Assembly: GCA_030562195.1 (NCBI GenBank)
Contig: CM060203.1
Location: forward strand, 14,822,534-14,886,533
DNA from: Nipponacmea schrenckii
Lineage: Eukaryota; Mollusca; Gastropoda; Lottiidae
Direction: 5' to 3'
Length of the DNA: 64,000 nt
In this document: piece by piece, positions 10,531 to 22,195 of the stretch
Position numbering within the stretch: the first letter of the stretch is position 1
How the letters are laid out: each line of letters begins with the position of its first letter
Made by a program: the position numbers and the translations under genes
The notes under the pieces: model-generated
Database searches by the model: none
Seen by the model: only the letters and a program-made list of their open reading frames with translations
What the model was told of the DNA's origin: nothing

Positions 10531-12570
10531 CAACCAACTGCCATGCCAGCTACACACTGAGCTACAAACCCAATCACACACCATGTTACCAACCCAGTCA
10601 CACACCAAGATACCAACCCAGTCACACACCAAGCTACAAACCCAATCACACACCAAGCTACCAACCCAATCACACACCAAGCTACCAACCCAGTCACATA
10701 CCAAGCTACCAACCCAGTCACACACCAAGCTACCAACCCAATCACACACCAAACTAGCAACCTAGCCACATACCAAACTACCAACCAAGCCATACATAAA
10801 GCTACCAACCCAGCCACTCACCCAGCTATCAACCCAGCCACCAACCCATCCGCACACCCAGATACCAACCCTTCCGCTCACCCAGCCAACCAAGTCACTC
10901 ACCCAGCTTCCAACCTAGCCACACACCCACCTACCAACCCAGCCACCTGCCCAGATACCAATCTGGCCACACACCTAGCTACCAATCCTGCCACTTACCC
11001 AACTACCAAACCTGGCCACTTACCCAACTACCAACCCGGCCACTTAGCCAACTACCAACCTATCCACTCACCCAGCTACCAACCTGGCCACACACCTAGC
11101 TACCAACCTGGCCACACACCGAGCTACCAACCCAGCCCCCCTCCCTCCCCACACGAGCTACCAACCTGGCCACACACCGAGCTACCAACCTGGCCACACA
11201 CCGAGCTACCAACCTGGCCACACACCTAGCTACCAACCTGGCCACACACAGAGCTACCAACCCAGCCACTCACCCAGTTACCAACCTGGCCACACACCGA
11301 GCTACCAACCTGGCCACACACCGAGCTACCAACCTGGCCACACACCGAGCTACCAACCTGGCCACTCACCCAGCTACCGACCCAGTCACTCACCCAGCTA
11401 CCAACCTGGCCACACACCGAGCTACCAACCCAGCCACTCACCCAGCTACCAACCCAGCTACCAACCCAGCCACTCACCCAGCTACCAACCCGTCCACACG
11501 CAACTACCAACCAAGCCATACATACAGCTACCAACCTGGCCACACACCGAGCTACCAACCCAGCCACTCACCCAGTTACCAACCTGGCCACACACCGAGC
11601 TACCAACCTGGCCACACACCAAGCTACCAACCTGGCCACACACAGAGCTACCAACCCAGCCACTCACCCAGTTACCAACCTGGCCACACACCGAGCTACC
11701 AACCTGGCCACACACCGAGCTACCAACCTGGCCACACACCGAGCTACCAACCTGGCCACTCACCCAGCTACCGACCCAGTCACTCACCCAGCTACCAACC
11801 TGGCAACACACCGAGCTACCAACCCAGCCACTCACCCAGCTACCAACCCGCCTACCAACCAAGCCATACATACAGCTACCAACCCGGCCACACAGCCAGC
11901 TTCCAACCTCGTGACACACAGCTACAAACTCAGCCACTCACCTAGCTACCAACCAAGCCACACACAAACACACAGATTCCAACCTGGCCACACACACAGT
12001 TACCAACCAAGCCACACACACACCTAGCTTCAAACCTGGCCACACACCTTTCTTCCAACCTGGCCACACACCTTTCTTCCAATCTGGCCACACACCTAGC
12101 TTCCAACCAACTCACTCACCCGGCTACCATCCATGTCATTCACCAAGCTACCAATCAAGTCACTCACCCAACTACCAACATGGCCACACACCTGTCTTCC
12201 AACCCAGCCACTCACCCAGCTACCAACCTGGCCACACACCGAGCAACCAACCCAGCCACTCACCCAGCTACCAACCCAGCCACTCACCCAGCAACTAACC
12301 AAGCCATACACAAACACACAGATTCCAACCTGGCCACGCACACAGTTACCAACCAAGCCACACACACACACCCCCCCAGCTTCCTACCTGGCCACACCTA
12401 GCTTCAAACCTGGCCCCACACCTTTCTTCAAACCTGGCCACACACCTAGCTTATAACCAAGTCACTCACCCAGCTACCAACCAAGTCACTCACCCAGCTA
12501 CCAACTTGGCCACACACCCGTCTTCCAACCCAGCCACTCACCCAGCTACAAACCTTGGTTCAAACCCAGG
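10531..12570 (+). repeat. 2-kb CA-rich minisatellite, 24-bp unit, about 80 copies
   Basis: The unit is built on 'gctaccaacc(c/t)(a/g)gccac' plus '(a/t)cacc(c/g)a', usually 24 bp. Because 24 is a multiple of 3, long open frames run both ways and are not genes. Variant units ('tggccacacaccga', 'cagccactcaccca', 'aagccatacatacagc') are interspersed, and a block of about 240 bp beginning near 11241 recurs near 11635, showing higher-order duplication. The + strand is strongly depleted of G and T. Confidence 0.95.
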
Positions 12571-12964
12571 CACTCCCATGTTTTCAGTGTCATGTGAACT
12601 TTTTGTAAATAATAGCATTATTGTATACACAAACCCATTGTGTGAACATTGATCATTTTCATTTATTGATACTTTTAAGAGGTTCCCCTAATAAGTATAG
12701 AACTTAATTTATTTAGTCTGCCATGCTATCCTCCCATGTTCCAACTGTTTTTAAAACAGTAATTTACTTGATAATTCCATTAAATTGATGGAGGTTATCT
12801 CTCTCTCGGACTGAATCGAAATATCTGTATAATTACTGGATGAGATATTGATATCTATGACAATGGAGAATGCTAGAATTCTGTTTCCTATAAAATCACT
12901 GTAGCCTTATATTTACTGTTATTACTATTGAACATGCATTTCAAAAATATTCTAGATTCTTAAG

Positions 12965-13575
12965 GATCAGAGATCTTTGTATGTTTATCAGGAATCCTTG
13001 TATCTTCTATTTACACCATTCTGATCTTAAAGTCTTAGTATTTTTATACGAGAGACACTTATATCTTCATTTACACCATTCTGATCTTTAAGTCTTAGTA
13101 TGTGTTCAAGAGACACTTGTATCTTCTATTTACTCCATTCTGATCTTCAAGTCTTAGTATTTTTATAGGAGAGACACTTATATCTTCTATTTACACCATT
13201 TACACCATTCTGATCTTCTATTTACACCATTCTGATCTTCTATTTACACCATTCTGATCTTTAAGTCTTAGTATGTGTTCAAGAGACACTTGTATCTTCT
13301 ATTTACTCCATTCTGATCTTCAAGTCTTAGTATTTTTATAGGAGAGACACTTATATCTTCTATTTACACCATTTACACCATTCTGATCTTCTATTTACAC
13401 CATTCTGATCTTCTATTTACACCATTCTGATCTTCTATTTACACCATTTTGATCTTTAAGTCTTAGTATGTGTTCAAGAGACACTTGTATCTTCTATTTA
13501 CACCATTTTGATCTTCAAGTCTTAGTATTTTTATAGGAGAGGCACTTAAATCTTCCATTTACACCATTCTGGTTT
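12965..13575 (+). repeat. Minisatellite, about 60-bp unit with ~170-bp higher-order repeat
   Basis: Units contain 'ttctatttacaccattctga', 'tcttaagtcttagtat' and 'gagacactt(g/a)tatctt'. A block with several short 'tctatttacaccattctga' sub-units recurs about 170 bp apart (near 13090 and 13260). Confidence 0.9.
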
Positions 13576-15614
13576 TGATTATTCTGTTTTTGAAGTCTTA
13601 AGCAGCAATTATATTCGCAATTGGGGTTGTCAAGACATACCTTCTTGAGAGTCACTCTATTGAAAAACTTGACATCTTATATAAAAAGAAAGGAACTGAT
13701 TAAAAAGGATAAAGAAGTCTATATCAGTTTTCTGTTTGTCGTAAAATTATTTGCCTGTGGTGAAAGTCTTTGAGTCTGAGCTCTGAAGACTTTTGACATT
13801 TAAAATTGTCAGAAATAATAATTTAAAAATGGCTTTGTATTTTGTTCAGCAGGGTTCATATTGAAACTGTTCAAGTTTGTTAAGGCATTGAGATTTGTAT
13901 TTTAAAATGTCTTTTTTTTTCCATGTGAAACTGTTAGAGGATAAGCTGCTGAAGACTTTAATCTTCTGTTTTGTCTACATGAAGTGGATATATCTACTTC
14001 TTCTATTTTGTTTGGGTTCTCAACAATTAAGCACTGTATGTTTGAATCTTCTGTCAAGTCTGGATTTTACACCCTCTTTTTCCAGACGATTTGAATGTCT
14101 ACTGTTAGTTAAGGGATTAGGCAACCAAGGTTTGGAGTTGGATATCCACTGTTAGTTAATGGATTTAACTCCCCTTGCTATATGAGAATTCTAAACCCCT
14201 CCATTTTCCAGATGAGATTGTTGTGGTCTGATAAGGAATTTAGGCACTGTAGCTTTTCAGCTTTTTGCTTCATGATATCATGTCAGTTTTTTCTTGAGTT
14301 TGATTGTCGGCTGCTAGGGAATAAGGCGTTATGGGTTCAATTTTATGTGTTGATTCCTAAACCTTTTTTATTGCTCTACTTAGGTTGGTAACTTGGTGCT
14401 GTAGGTTTAAATCTCCATTTTGAATGTGTATTATCTTCAATCTTTAACCTGTGTTGATCTAGAGTTTGTCGTCTGCTGTAAGATGCAGTAACTCCCTAAC
14501 AAGCTAAGAAAATTTGTATAAAACTTTTGAAAATCAGACTAGTGTAAACACAGCTTTATAAAAATGATATGGCATTAGTAAAGGAATTGCATGTTGAAAT
14601 GTCTGGAAACCAGCTTCCTTTGTAAGCAGAAGTTTTAAGAGTATGGATTCCTAGTGCGAGAGAAAAACAGTATTAATAGTGCCAAGATCTTTATAACCAA
14701 TGCTTGTCGTCGTTGATAGACTTTATTAGGAATCTGATTAGATTTCCTAGTTATAGAATGATCACTACACAACCAAGGCTTATTTGACAAAATTTGTATT
14801 TTGGCTGATTGTTTTTTGTGTGATCTTTAACTACAGTGTTATTATCTTGATGATTTTTGTTAATAAGCTAATGAGATTAATGTTTCAAACTATTCAATAA
14901 TCATTGAGAATATGATGAAAGTGATTTGAAATGAAATTTCTATTTATTTGGATAATGTTTATCGTGTGATCTTCCACTGTGTCAACTCTAATAAGTAGCG
15001 CTACTATCTGTGAAACTTGTCATTAATGAATTGATTGAACTAAGTTTCTTAGTTATACATATTTGATGTCAAACATCAGAATTGTGCTTGAAGTTTGAGC
15101 ATACCCGGTATATATTTCCGGTCTTTGATTAACAATATTTGAAATATGTTTGAAATGTAAACAACATTATAATATATAAGTAATATGAGCATATGGTGAC
15201 TTGACGTTCAAGTATTTTTTGAAGTGAAGATGTGATCTCCCTCAAAAAGTAATCATATAATGAGGTATTATATTTTCGTGTGAACTGAAATGTGAATGGA
15301 ATAATCTGAATTAAAATTGCTGTGTTACTCTAATGCGAATTAGAAATTGTGAAAGCAATAAATTTATTTCATTCCAATATTTTGAATGGATTATATTGAA
15401 TTGAAAATCAGTGCAAGAAACTTATTTTTTTGGTACATGTAGGTCGTATTTCTGTGTGAACTCTCACAAACTGTATATTGAGACTGTGTTTATAATCAGT
15501 GAGTATATTTTAAGTATGACAGTGATACACTGTTACCAACAAATTTTTACAGTTCCAATTTTCCCCAAAATGTAATTAAAGTGATTGTGAAGAGGTTATC
15601 TAAATTTTATATTT
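13576..15614. other. No gene seen; possible decayed tRNA-like fragments
   Basis: AT-rich. Around 14305-14340 'gtcggctgctagggaataag' followed by 'tgggttcaatttt' resembles the 3' half of a tRNA-derived SINE head. Frames at 13895-14155 and 14182-14391 have no domains. Confidence 0.3.
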
Positions 15615-15849
15615 GTATCTGGGACACTGTTAGCATCCATTGACATAAATTTTTAATCAGATGTCTGTGGTTCCTGCAATTCCACTAAAACTAAGTGTTT
15701 GTGACATCATTTATCATGAAGGTGAATGTGATACTAACATATTTTGCAATTAGCGACGTCATCAATCACTTAGATTAATGGAAATTGCATGAACCGACAT
15801 CTGATTGTAAATTGGAAAATTGCAAATTGATGCTAAGTGTCCCTGATAC
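15615..15849. mobile_element. Foldback MITE with ~110-bp imperfect terminal inverted repeats
   Basis: The left arm reads 'gtatctgggacactgttagc' and the complement of the right arm 'gtatcagggacacttagc'. Pairing continues through 'aatcagatgtc', 'tgcaatt', 'aaactaagtg/aatctaagtg' and 'tgacatcat/tgacgtcgc', leaving only a short loop. No ORF and no clear target duplication. Non-autonomous DNA element by inference. Confidence 0.75.
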
Positions 15850-15978
15850 ACATAATTAATTTATAAAACCTCTCTACAATCTCTTTAAATTTTTCTGTAA
15901 AATTCTCAAAAGCAAGCACTTAATTAGAATTCTAATCTGATATAAAATTTAAGTTCAGTGTATTCTAAGTGCATTGAT

Positions 15979-16175
15979 AGTGTGAGGGTAAAATGTAGGC
16001 ATTGGCTAGATTTTATAATTAACACAGATTGAAAAAAATATTTGTGTACTCTCAAAAACAACCAATTAATATTTATTAGTGTGAGGGTAAAATGTAGGCA
16101 TTGGCTAGATTTTATAATTAACACAGATTGAAAAAAATATTTGTGTACTCTCAAAAACAACCAATTAATATTAAT
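15979..16175. repeat. Near-exact 99-bp tandem duplication (two copies)
   Basis: The sequence beginning 'agtgtgagggtaaaatgtag' at 15979 repeats from 16078 with a 99-bp period and almost no differences. This implies a very recent duplication. The minus-strand frame through it is open only because 99 is a multiple of 3. Confidence 0.9.
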
Positions 16176-16744
16176 TAGCTTTTGATTCAAGTTTAGTAGG
16201 TGGCTAGTAGGTTCTTTTAATGTTTCAAATTAAAGATTCTGTATGTGCCAAATTTGAGTTTATAAAAATTAAAATTTATTGATTGTATCAGGTATCTGTG
16301 TAAAATCTTCAATATGTTTAGTAAAGAAGTGTTAGTTTGATATATTCAGTTATATACATTGATAATTCATGGAGTTGGTATTTTTATTATGTTTCAAAAT
16401 ATAAATATTCCAGAATGTATTTATTATTAAAGTTTTGAAACTTAAATTAATGAGAGTTAAAAATCTGGCAATTAAAACACATCAAGTGCAATGTTAGCTT
16501 CAATATTTTAATCAGATTTAGTACTACATTACCTTCTATCATGGTTAAATGATTATTTTGAAGTTGTATTCAGTCTACATTGAACTAAAGCTCTACTGGT
16601 GCCAGCCTTTCATTCTGGCACCAATTTTTTTTTAATCCAGCATCAGATTTTAGACTGACATTTTTCAAAGTCAATTTTTCCAGCATCAGTTTTTGGTGTT
16701 CAGTTCTTAATGAAATTGTGTTTACAATTTACAATACATGTGAA

Positions 16745-16990
16745 GTGATATCTGACATGGTTGTTCTGTGGACCAGTGGTTGTTTTATTAGCCAGTGATA
16801 TCTGACATGGTTGTTCTTTGGACCAGTGGTTGTTTTATTGGCTAGTGATATCTGACATGTATGTTTTCTTGGCCAGTGATATCCAAAATGGACGTTTATT
16901 TTACCACTGATATGTATGTTTTGTTGACCAGTGATATCTGACATGTTGTCTGTTGACCAGTGGTAGTTTTTGTGATATCTTGACATGTAT
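16745..16990 (+). repeat. Minisatellite, 50-bp unit, about 5 copies
   Basis: The unit begins 'gtgatatctgacatggttgt' and continues 'ggaccagtggttgttttatt'. Later units are shortened and diverged. Confidence 0.85.
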
Positions 16991-18105
16991 GATTATTGAT
17001 CAATAGGTATTTTGTGACTTGTTAGGTGTGGATTTATGTTTTTTTGTTAATTGGCACAAGGTAAGCATTTTTAAGAAGCGCAATACATTTGAAGATTTTT
17101 TTTTGTGCCAAGTTGAAAACATAAAGTTATCTAGTTTTTTAAATAAAAGAATCATAGCTACCAGATTTTGCGAATGCAAATCTGACATCAGATCGATCTA
17201 CAATTAACTAGAAAATTAATATTTATACCCTGCAGTCTAGGTATTCAGGTCTATTCTATTATCATTAATTATTTGCTCTATGTCTTGGTGATCTAGATTC
17301 TATAAAGATTGATGATATTTGGTCACAGTGGCACCACTTCATTAACATTATGTCACGAGGCCTGGAGGCCATGAGGCATCAGTTGGGCTGTTTGTTCTAG
17401 AAGTTTTAGAATAGTTGAAATTAATAATGTTAGAGGCACAGTGTAAATTGATGTTTTAGTTCAGTAAATGTGTTTATAGCGCTCTGATTTCAAAACCTCA
17501 CCTTTTTAAACGGAATAATTTCCTAAAAGAAATTTGTGGAATGAAATTAGCTCCACCTAATAAGGCTCTTGAAGATGGACAATGTCATCTCTATCAGTTA
17601 TGTACAATGAAATGGCTTGATGTTTGTTCTATTTCAAATCTTTCCAAAATCCTTCCCTTGTTGTGATGAGATTTATTAAGAGGATATAAAGATATTATAT
17701 TAATAAGCAATAAAGCTGAGTACTTGATGTTATCTCGTAGAAACTAATTTATCAAACTCCAGGCGTAATGAGGCTTGACATAGTCACATGGGGTAGTAAT
17801 ATGGAAAGAATACACTAGGGACTGTTCTTGCTTCGTTACGTTGCGACAGATTTTATAGTTGAAATAGTTATTGTAATACAAATTAATGTGAAAATCCAGT
17901 AACAAATTAGAATTCTGTTTGGTTATTTTGAAACAAATTTAGTACCAAATGGAGTAGTTTGATTAAATCAAATCTGAAGCGTCTGTTAAAAGTTAAGTTC
18001 AGTTAATATAATATTGTCAAAGTGTTGAAATAAGTTCAGGTTTATTTTACAAAAAATCCTGGCATTTATAAGAGAAAACTTTACTATGTATACTATAATC
18101 AAAAC
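16991..18105. other. No confident gene; GC-richer patch at 17325-17395
   Basis: At 17325-17398 a frame reads WHHFINIMSRGLEAMRHQ and then reaches a stop. It follows 'ggtcacag', but there is no pyrimidine tract. It looks more protein-like than its surroundings, yet no homology is recognised. The rest is AT-rich. Confidence 0.25.
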
Positions 18106-18405
18106 CTATTGTTACAAACTATGCATGTTAAAAGTCCTTAATTGCACACTTCATGACATTGCTAATTGCACACTTCATGACATTGCTAATTGCACACTTC
18201 ATGACATTGCTAATTGCACACTTCATGACATTGCTAATTGCACACTTCATGACATTGCTAATTGCACACTTCATGACATTGCTAATTGCACACTTCATGA
18301 CATTGCTAATTGCACACTTCATGACATTGCTAATTGCACACTTCATGACATTGCTAATTGAACACTTCATGACAATGCTAATTGCACACTTCATGACATT
18401 GCTAA
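18106..18405 (+). repeat. 24-bp array grown from an internal piece of SINE family S
   Basis: About 11 nearly identical units 'attgcacacttcatgacatt' + 'gcta'. The same string is an internal segment of the SINE ('attgcacacttcatagcatt' at 5380, 'attgcacaattcatgtcgtt' at 36735). Directly upstream, 18106-18135 ('ctatgcatgttaaaagtcc') is a degenerate version of the SINE centre 'ctgtgcatgttaaagatcc'. The array therefore appears to have expanded inside a SINE copy, replacing its tail. Near-identity of units indicates recent growth. The NCTLHDIA peptide repeat it could encode is incidental. Confidence 0.85.
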
Positions 18406-19084
18406 TATGGAATAAAAAATTTTAAAAATTTGTTTCTAAGAGTCCTAAAATAATAATATTTACTTGGTGTTTAATTTTGTCCACAAGACACCCCTTTCTG
18501 AGAGTCCACAAAGCTAATAATGTATATTTAATATTTAGGCTTGTCACATGCCTAAAATCTGTTTTTGAAATAAGATGCCTATCAATGTTTCCACAGAACA
18601 TTTTTATATTCATTTTGTCATTATTTTGGCTTATCTTGTTAAACTTTGATATTTGCTGTCTTTTACTTTAAATAGTTTGAATTTGTTTTTGTGGTGTGTC
18701 CTAGTTTTAGATTACAAGTTCAATTCTATTTCAGAAGATATGGCGCTAGAGGTTAAATTCCTTATAAGGAAATGTGACACTCTTAGATTTTTCATTAAGA
18801 AAATAATTCCCTGCAAGTTTGATTCTGTTTCAGAAATTTGTGCTAATACATGTATGTTAGATACTGCATTGTTTGTATTCCAAATTAGGAATAATAACTG
18901 CTTGTTCTCATTCTAAATATTTTTCATATTTAAAGTTCTATTTGATAGATCTATTTTATATATGGCACTCATAGGTTGGATTGTTGATCTATCTCTTGTT
19001 TTAAGTATATTGCAATGTATATCAGTTTTAATAAGGAATAACCACTATGTCAGATATCAGTTATATATTTTCAAAATGTAAGGT
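18406..19084. other. No gene seen; contains one 'gagagtccaca' unit
   Basis: At 18495-18540 'tctgagagtccacaaagcta' followed by 'ataatgtatatttaatattt' is a single copy of the motif that repeats at 19745-20130 and 61160-61265. Confidence 0.4.
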
Positions 19085-19445
19085 GAACTTTTGGATATTT
19101 TATTGTTTATTATTTTTTCAGGTAGTGAAATATGGTGCAATAGGTCAATTTTATTTATGAATTATAACTTTTTTGGATATTTCAGTTTTGTGAAATATGG
19201 TGCTATATAGGTCAATTTTATTTATGGATTATAATATTTTTGGATATTTCAGTTTTAAGGTACACTTTTGAAATATGGTGCTATAGGTCAATTTTATTCA
19301 TGAATTATTACATTTTTGGATATTTCAGTTTTTAGGTACACCTTGTGAAATATGGTGCTATAAGTCAATTTTATTCATGAATTATAACATTTTTGGATAT
19401 TTCAGTTTCAATGTAAGGTTATGAAATATGGTGCAATAGGTCAGT
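19085..19445 (+). repeat. Tandem repeat, 75-95-bp unit, about 5 copies
   Basis: Units contain 'gaaatatggtgctataggtc', 'aattttatt.atgaattata' and 'tttttggatatttcagtttt'. Indels between units are common, so the array is moderately old. Confidence 0.85.
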
Positions 19446-19744
19446 TTTATTGTGGTATTTAGTTAATATAGCAATTGTGTGTAAGATTCTAGAATGATAA
19501 TATTTAATCAATGTGAAGTATGTTTGAGTTGTAGAGGCCATACAAGATATTTAATAAAGGAAATCAGTTTATTAGCCTAGACTAAGCCAAGTTTATGATA
19601 GTTTTTATGTGATGGTCACAGTAGACAATGGTATATTTCTTTCAATGATGGGGTTATTAGTATAAAATTTGTGTTTTTATCAGTCTAAATGATGTTTGAA
19701 TTCCTCCGCGGTTATTTTGATGCCATCCATAAGGTGGTTGTAGG

Positions 19745-20130
19745 TGTGAAGATCTTTTAGAGAGTCTACATAACTGGTATTTTCTAAATAATTCACAAGA
19801 AAATAATGTTTATTGGCTTTGTTAACTGGTCATCTCATTCAAATAGTCCATATAGATAATGTTTATTTGGTAGGCTACCCCCTTCAGAGAGTCCACATAG
19901 CTGATAATTGATATGCGCAAAACAGGATTGATATACTGCTTCCAGGTGTCCCATATCACAATATATCGACATATCAATTATTTTTGACAGCCCTTAAGAG
20001 AGTCCACACAATTAATAATGTTATTGGATTTGTTAAATAGGCAACCATCTCTTCAGAGAGTCCACTGGTTAATGATATTATTTGGTTTGTAGATTTGGCA
20101 TCCATCACTAATGGAGAGTTCACACAATTA
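19745..20130 (+). repeat. Degenerate array 'agagagtccacat' with a hAT-end fragment inside
   Basis: Five or six diverged units contain 'cttcagagagtccacatag' and 'taataatgtttattgg'. Between two units, 19907-19993 differs and ends 'gacatatcaattatttttga' + 'cagccctta', resembling the right end of the hAT-like element at 45019-45419. This suggests a fragment of that family inserted in the array. Confidence 0.65.
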
Positions 20131-20544
20131 ATAATGGCTAGTTACCAGAATTTTAAATTTATATTTAAGTCTTAACTTCCTTTTAAATATTTAATGGTAT
20201 TCGTGGTAGCAGACGGTCTGGGATAAAACTAATTAGAATAGGCATGTTGACTGGAATTAAAAAAATCAAGTTAAGTTATCCCCCTTGAGTGAGTGATAAG
20301 AATTAATCTTCATTGAAACGTGTCTTTTTTTCTTAACATGGATATTTTTTTCAGACTTTATTGATGTCTTTTCGACCTCCAACCAATCTCTCTGGCGGAT
20401 TTTCATGGATTTTACGATTAAACATCTATCTTCTTCTCAGTATTTTCTCTATTCATCTCCGTTTTAATTTTTTTTTTAAATCAGATGAGTTAATTTCCGT
20501 TAACTTTATTCTTATTTCACCTTGTTCCCGTTCAGTAATTTCAT

Positions 20545-20780
20545 TCATTTGTTTCGTTTTTTTATCTTTCAATTGTTCATTCATTCTGTCATTCATTTGT
20601 TTCGTTATTTTATTTTTCAATTGTTCATTCATTCTGTCATTCATTTGTTTCGTTATTTTATTTTTCAATTGTTCATTCATTCCGTCATTCATTTGTTACG
20701 TTATTTTATCTTTCAATTGTTCATTCATTCTGTCATTCATTTGTTTCGTTATTTTATTTTTCAATTGTTTATTCTCTCAT
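20545..20780 (+). repeat. Minisatellite, 48-bp unit, about 5 copies
   Basis: The unit contains 'tcattcatttgtttcgttat' and 'tttatttttcaattgttcat'. It lies in the open frame 20361-20798 (+), which is hydrophobic only because of T-richness. A pyrimidine tract and 'cag' just before 20355 resemble a splice acceptor, but no exon follows convincingly. Confidence 0.9.
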
Positions 20781-20801
20781 TCATTATATTTGGCCTAAAC
20801 T

Positions 20802-21294
20802 TAGGGTACCAAACGTCCTGGAAAGACCGGGACAGTCCCATTTTTTAGCTCAAAATCAGGCGTCCCATCCCGGTAAATATTTTGTTCATAAATGTCCCGG
20901 TTTGGTAAAAATGAAAATTTCTTTATCTAGATTTGTATAAAAAAACATAAATATATATATAAATGTTTTATCACATTTCTAGTCTTATGATATCGGTCAG
21001 TGGTTCAGTTAACTTAAAAAAGTATCTTCAAGATTTTAAAATAATTTTTTCCTGCATCTTATTGCTCAATCAAACCTTGAGAACACCATTTATATTAGTA
21101 TAAAATAAGGCAAATCTCACTTTGACATGCTCGCTTTTATCACCAGTTTTGAAAAAATTTTGTGGGGCCCTTCAGTGGGCCCCAAACCCAACGCCCTCCA
21201 GCCATTGCACACTCGTGCCGCTTTGTGTCACTTCAAATTAGCATCTTGGGTGCTCAATGTCCCGGTTTGCTTCAAACCATATCTGGTAACCCTA
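20802..21294. mobile_element. hAT-like non-autonomous transposon with 8-bp target duplication
   Basis: The left end reads 'tagggtaccaaacgtcctgg' and the complement of the right end 'tagggttaccagatatgg'. Both are followed by 'accgggaca' in inverted orientation. Flanks are 'cctaaact' (20794-20801) and 'cccaaact' (21295-21302), 7 of 8 identical, as expected for hAT transposons. Internal 'gtcccggtttg'-like motifs are subterminal repeats. No transposase is present, so it would rely on a hAT enzyme elsewhere. Confidence 0.8.
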
Positions 21295-21764
21295 CCCAAA
21301 CTAATAATGTGCTAAAATCTATAATTCAATCATTTGATATTTTCTGTATACAACTTCTTACCTCTTCAAGTTTGTAAGTATTTTACATTCTCTCATTTAT
21401 TCATTCATTCATTCCTCTTGCTGACCTGTGTTAGAAAAAGTGTGTTAAAATCTGTTAATTATTCAGTTAATGACATGTAATTACGTGGTACAATTTCCCA
21501 GGATTCCACTGTAATAAGTGTCGTCTGAATTCTACGGCCATATAAGACAGTCTGTATATGGTATTAAGACTAAATATGGTCATTAGTCTAGGAAATCATT
21601 GGCTTGTCACATATTCCATCAGTTTTAAATTGAGTTTTGTCTTCTGCCGCAAATTAGATTTGTTTTGACACAATCTTATTTTGTAGGTATTATGTTGGGC
21701 GGGCAAAAGATTGAACAGAGGTCCAGGGGTCAAAGGTGCTTTAAGCTGAGCTTTAAAGACTAAA

Positions 21765-22195
21765 GTTCTATTCAGACATGACTGATAAATACTGTCAACT
21801 CTTTATAGCTCTTATCAGTCATGACAGGTAAATACTGTAAACTCTCTATTGCTCTAGTCAGACATGACAGATAAATACTGTCAACTCTCTATTGCTCTAG
21901 TCAGACATTACAGATAAATACTGTCAACTCTCTATAGCTCTAGTCAGACATGACTGGTGAATACTGTCATCTCTCTTGAGCTCCAGTCAGAAATTACTGG
22001 TGAATACTTTCATCTCTCTTGAGCTCTAGTCAGACATTACTGGTGAATGCTGTCATCTCTTTATTGCTCTAGTCAGACATGACAGATAAATACTGACATC
22101 TCTCTATAGCTCAACTCAGACATGACAAGTAAATACTATCATCTCTATAGCTCTAGTCGGACATGACTGGTGAATACTGTTGACTCTCTACATGA
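21765..22195 (+). repeat. Minisatellite, 43-bp unit, about 10 copies ('cagacatgactggtaaata')
   Basis: Units read 'gctctagtcagacatgac(a/t)g' then '(g/a)t(g/a)aatactgtcaactctct'. The core also builds the arrays at 42720-43010 and 59985-60330, and occurs once inverted at 36455-36480. Confidence 0.9.

Noticed and set aside
11482..11937. 151-codon frame of CGQVGSSV-type repeats, and related frames at 10521-12456
   Set aside because: Same effect from the 24-bp CA-rich array; open on both strands in several frames.
18086..18425. NCTLHDIA and MTLLIAHF repeat peptides
   Set aside because: Both strands of the SINE-derived 24-bp array are open; not evidence of a gene.
20361..20798. 145-codon Phe-rich frame after a possible splice acceptor
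   Set aside because: Mostly a 48-bp T-rich tandem repeat; the pyrimidine tract alone does not make an exon.
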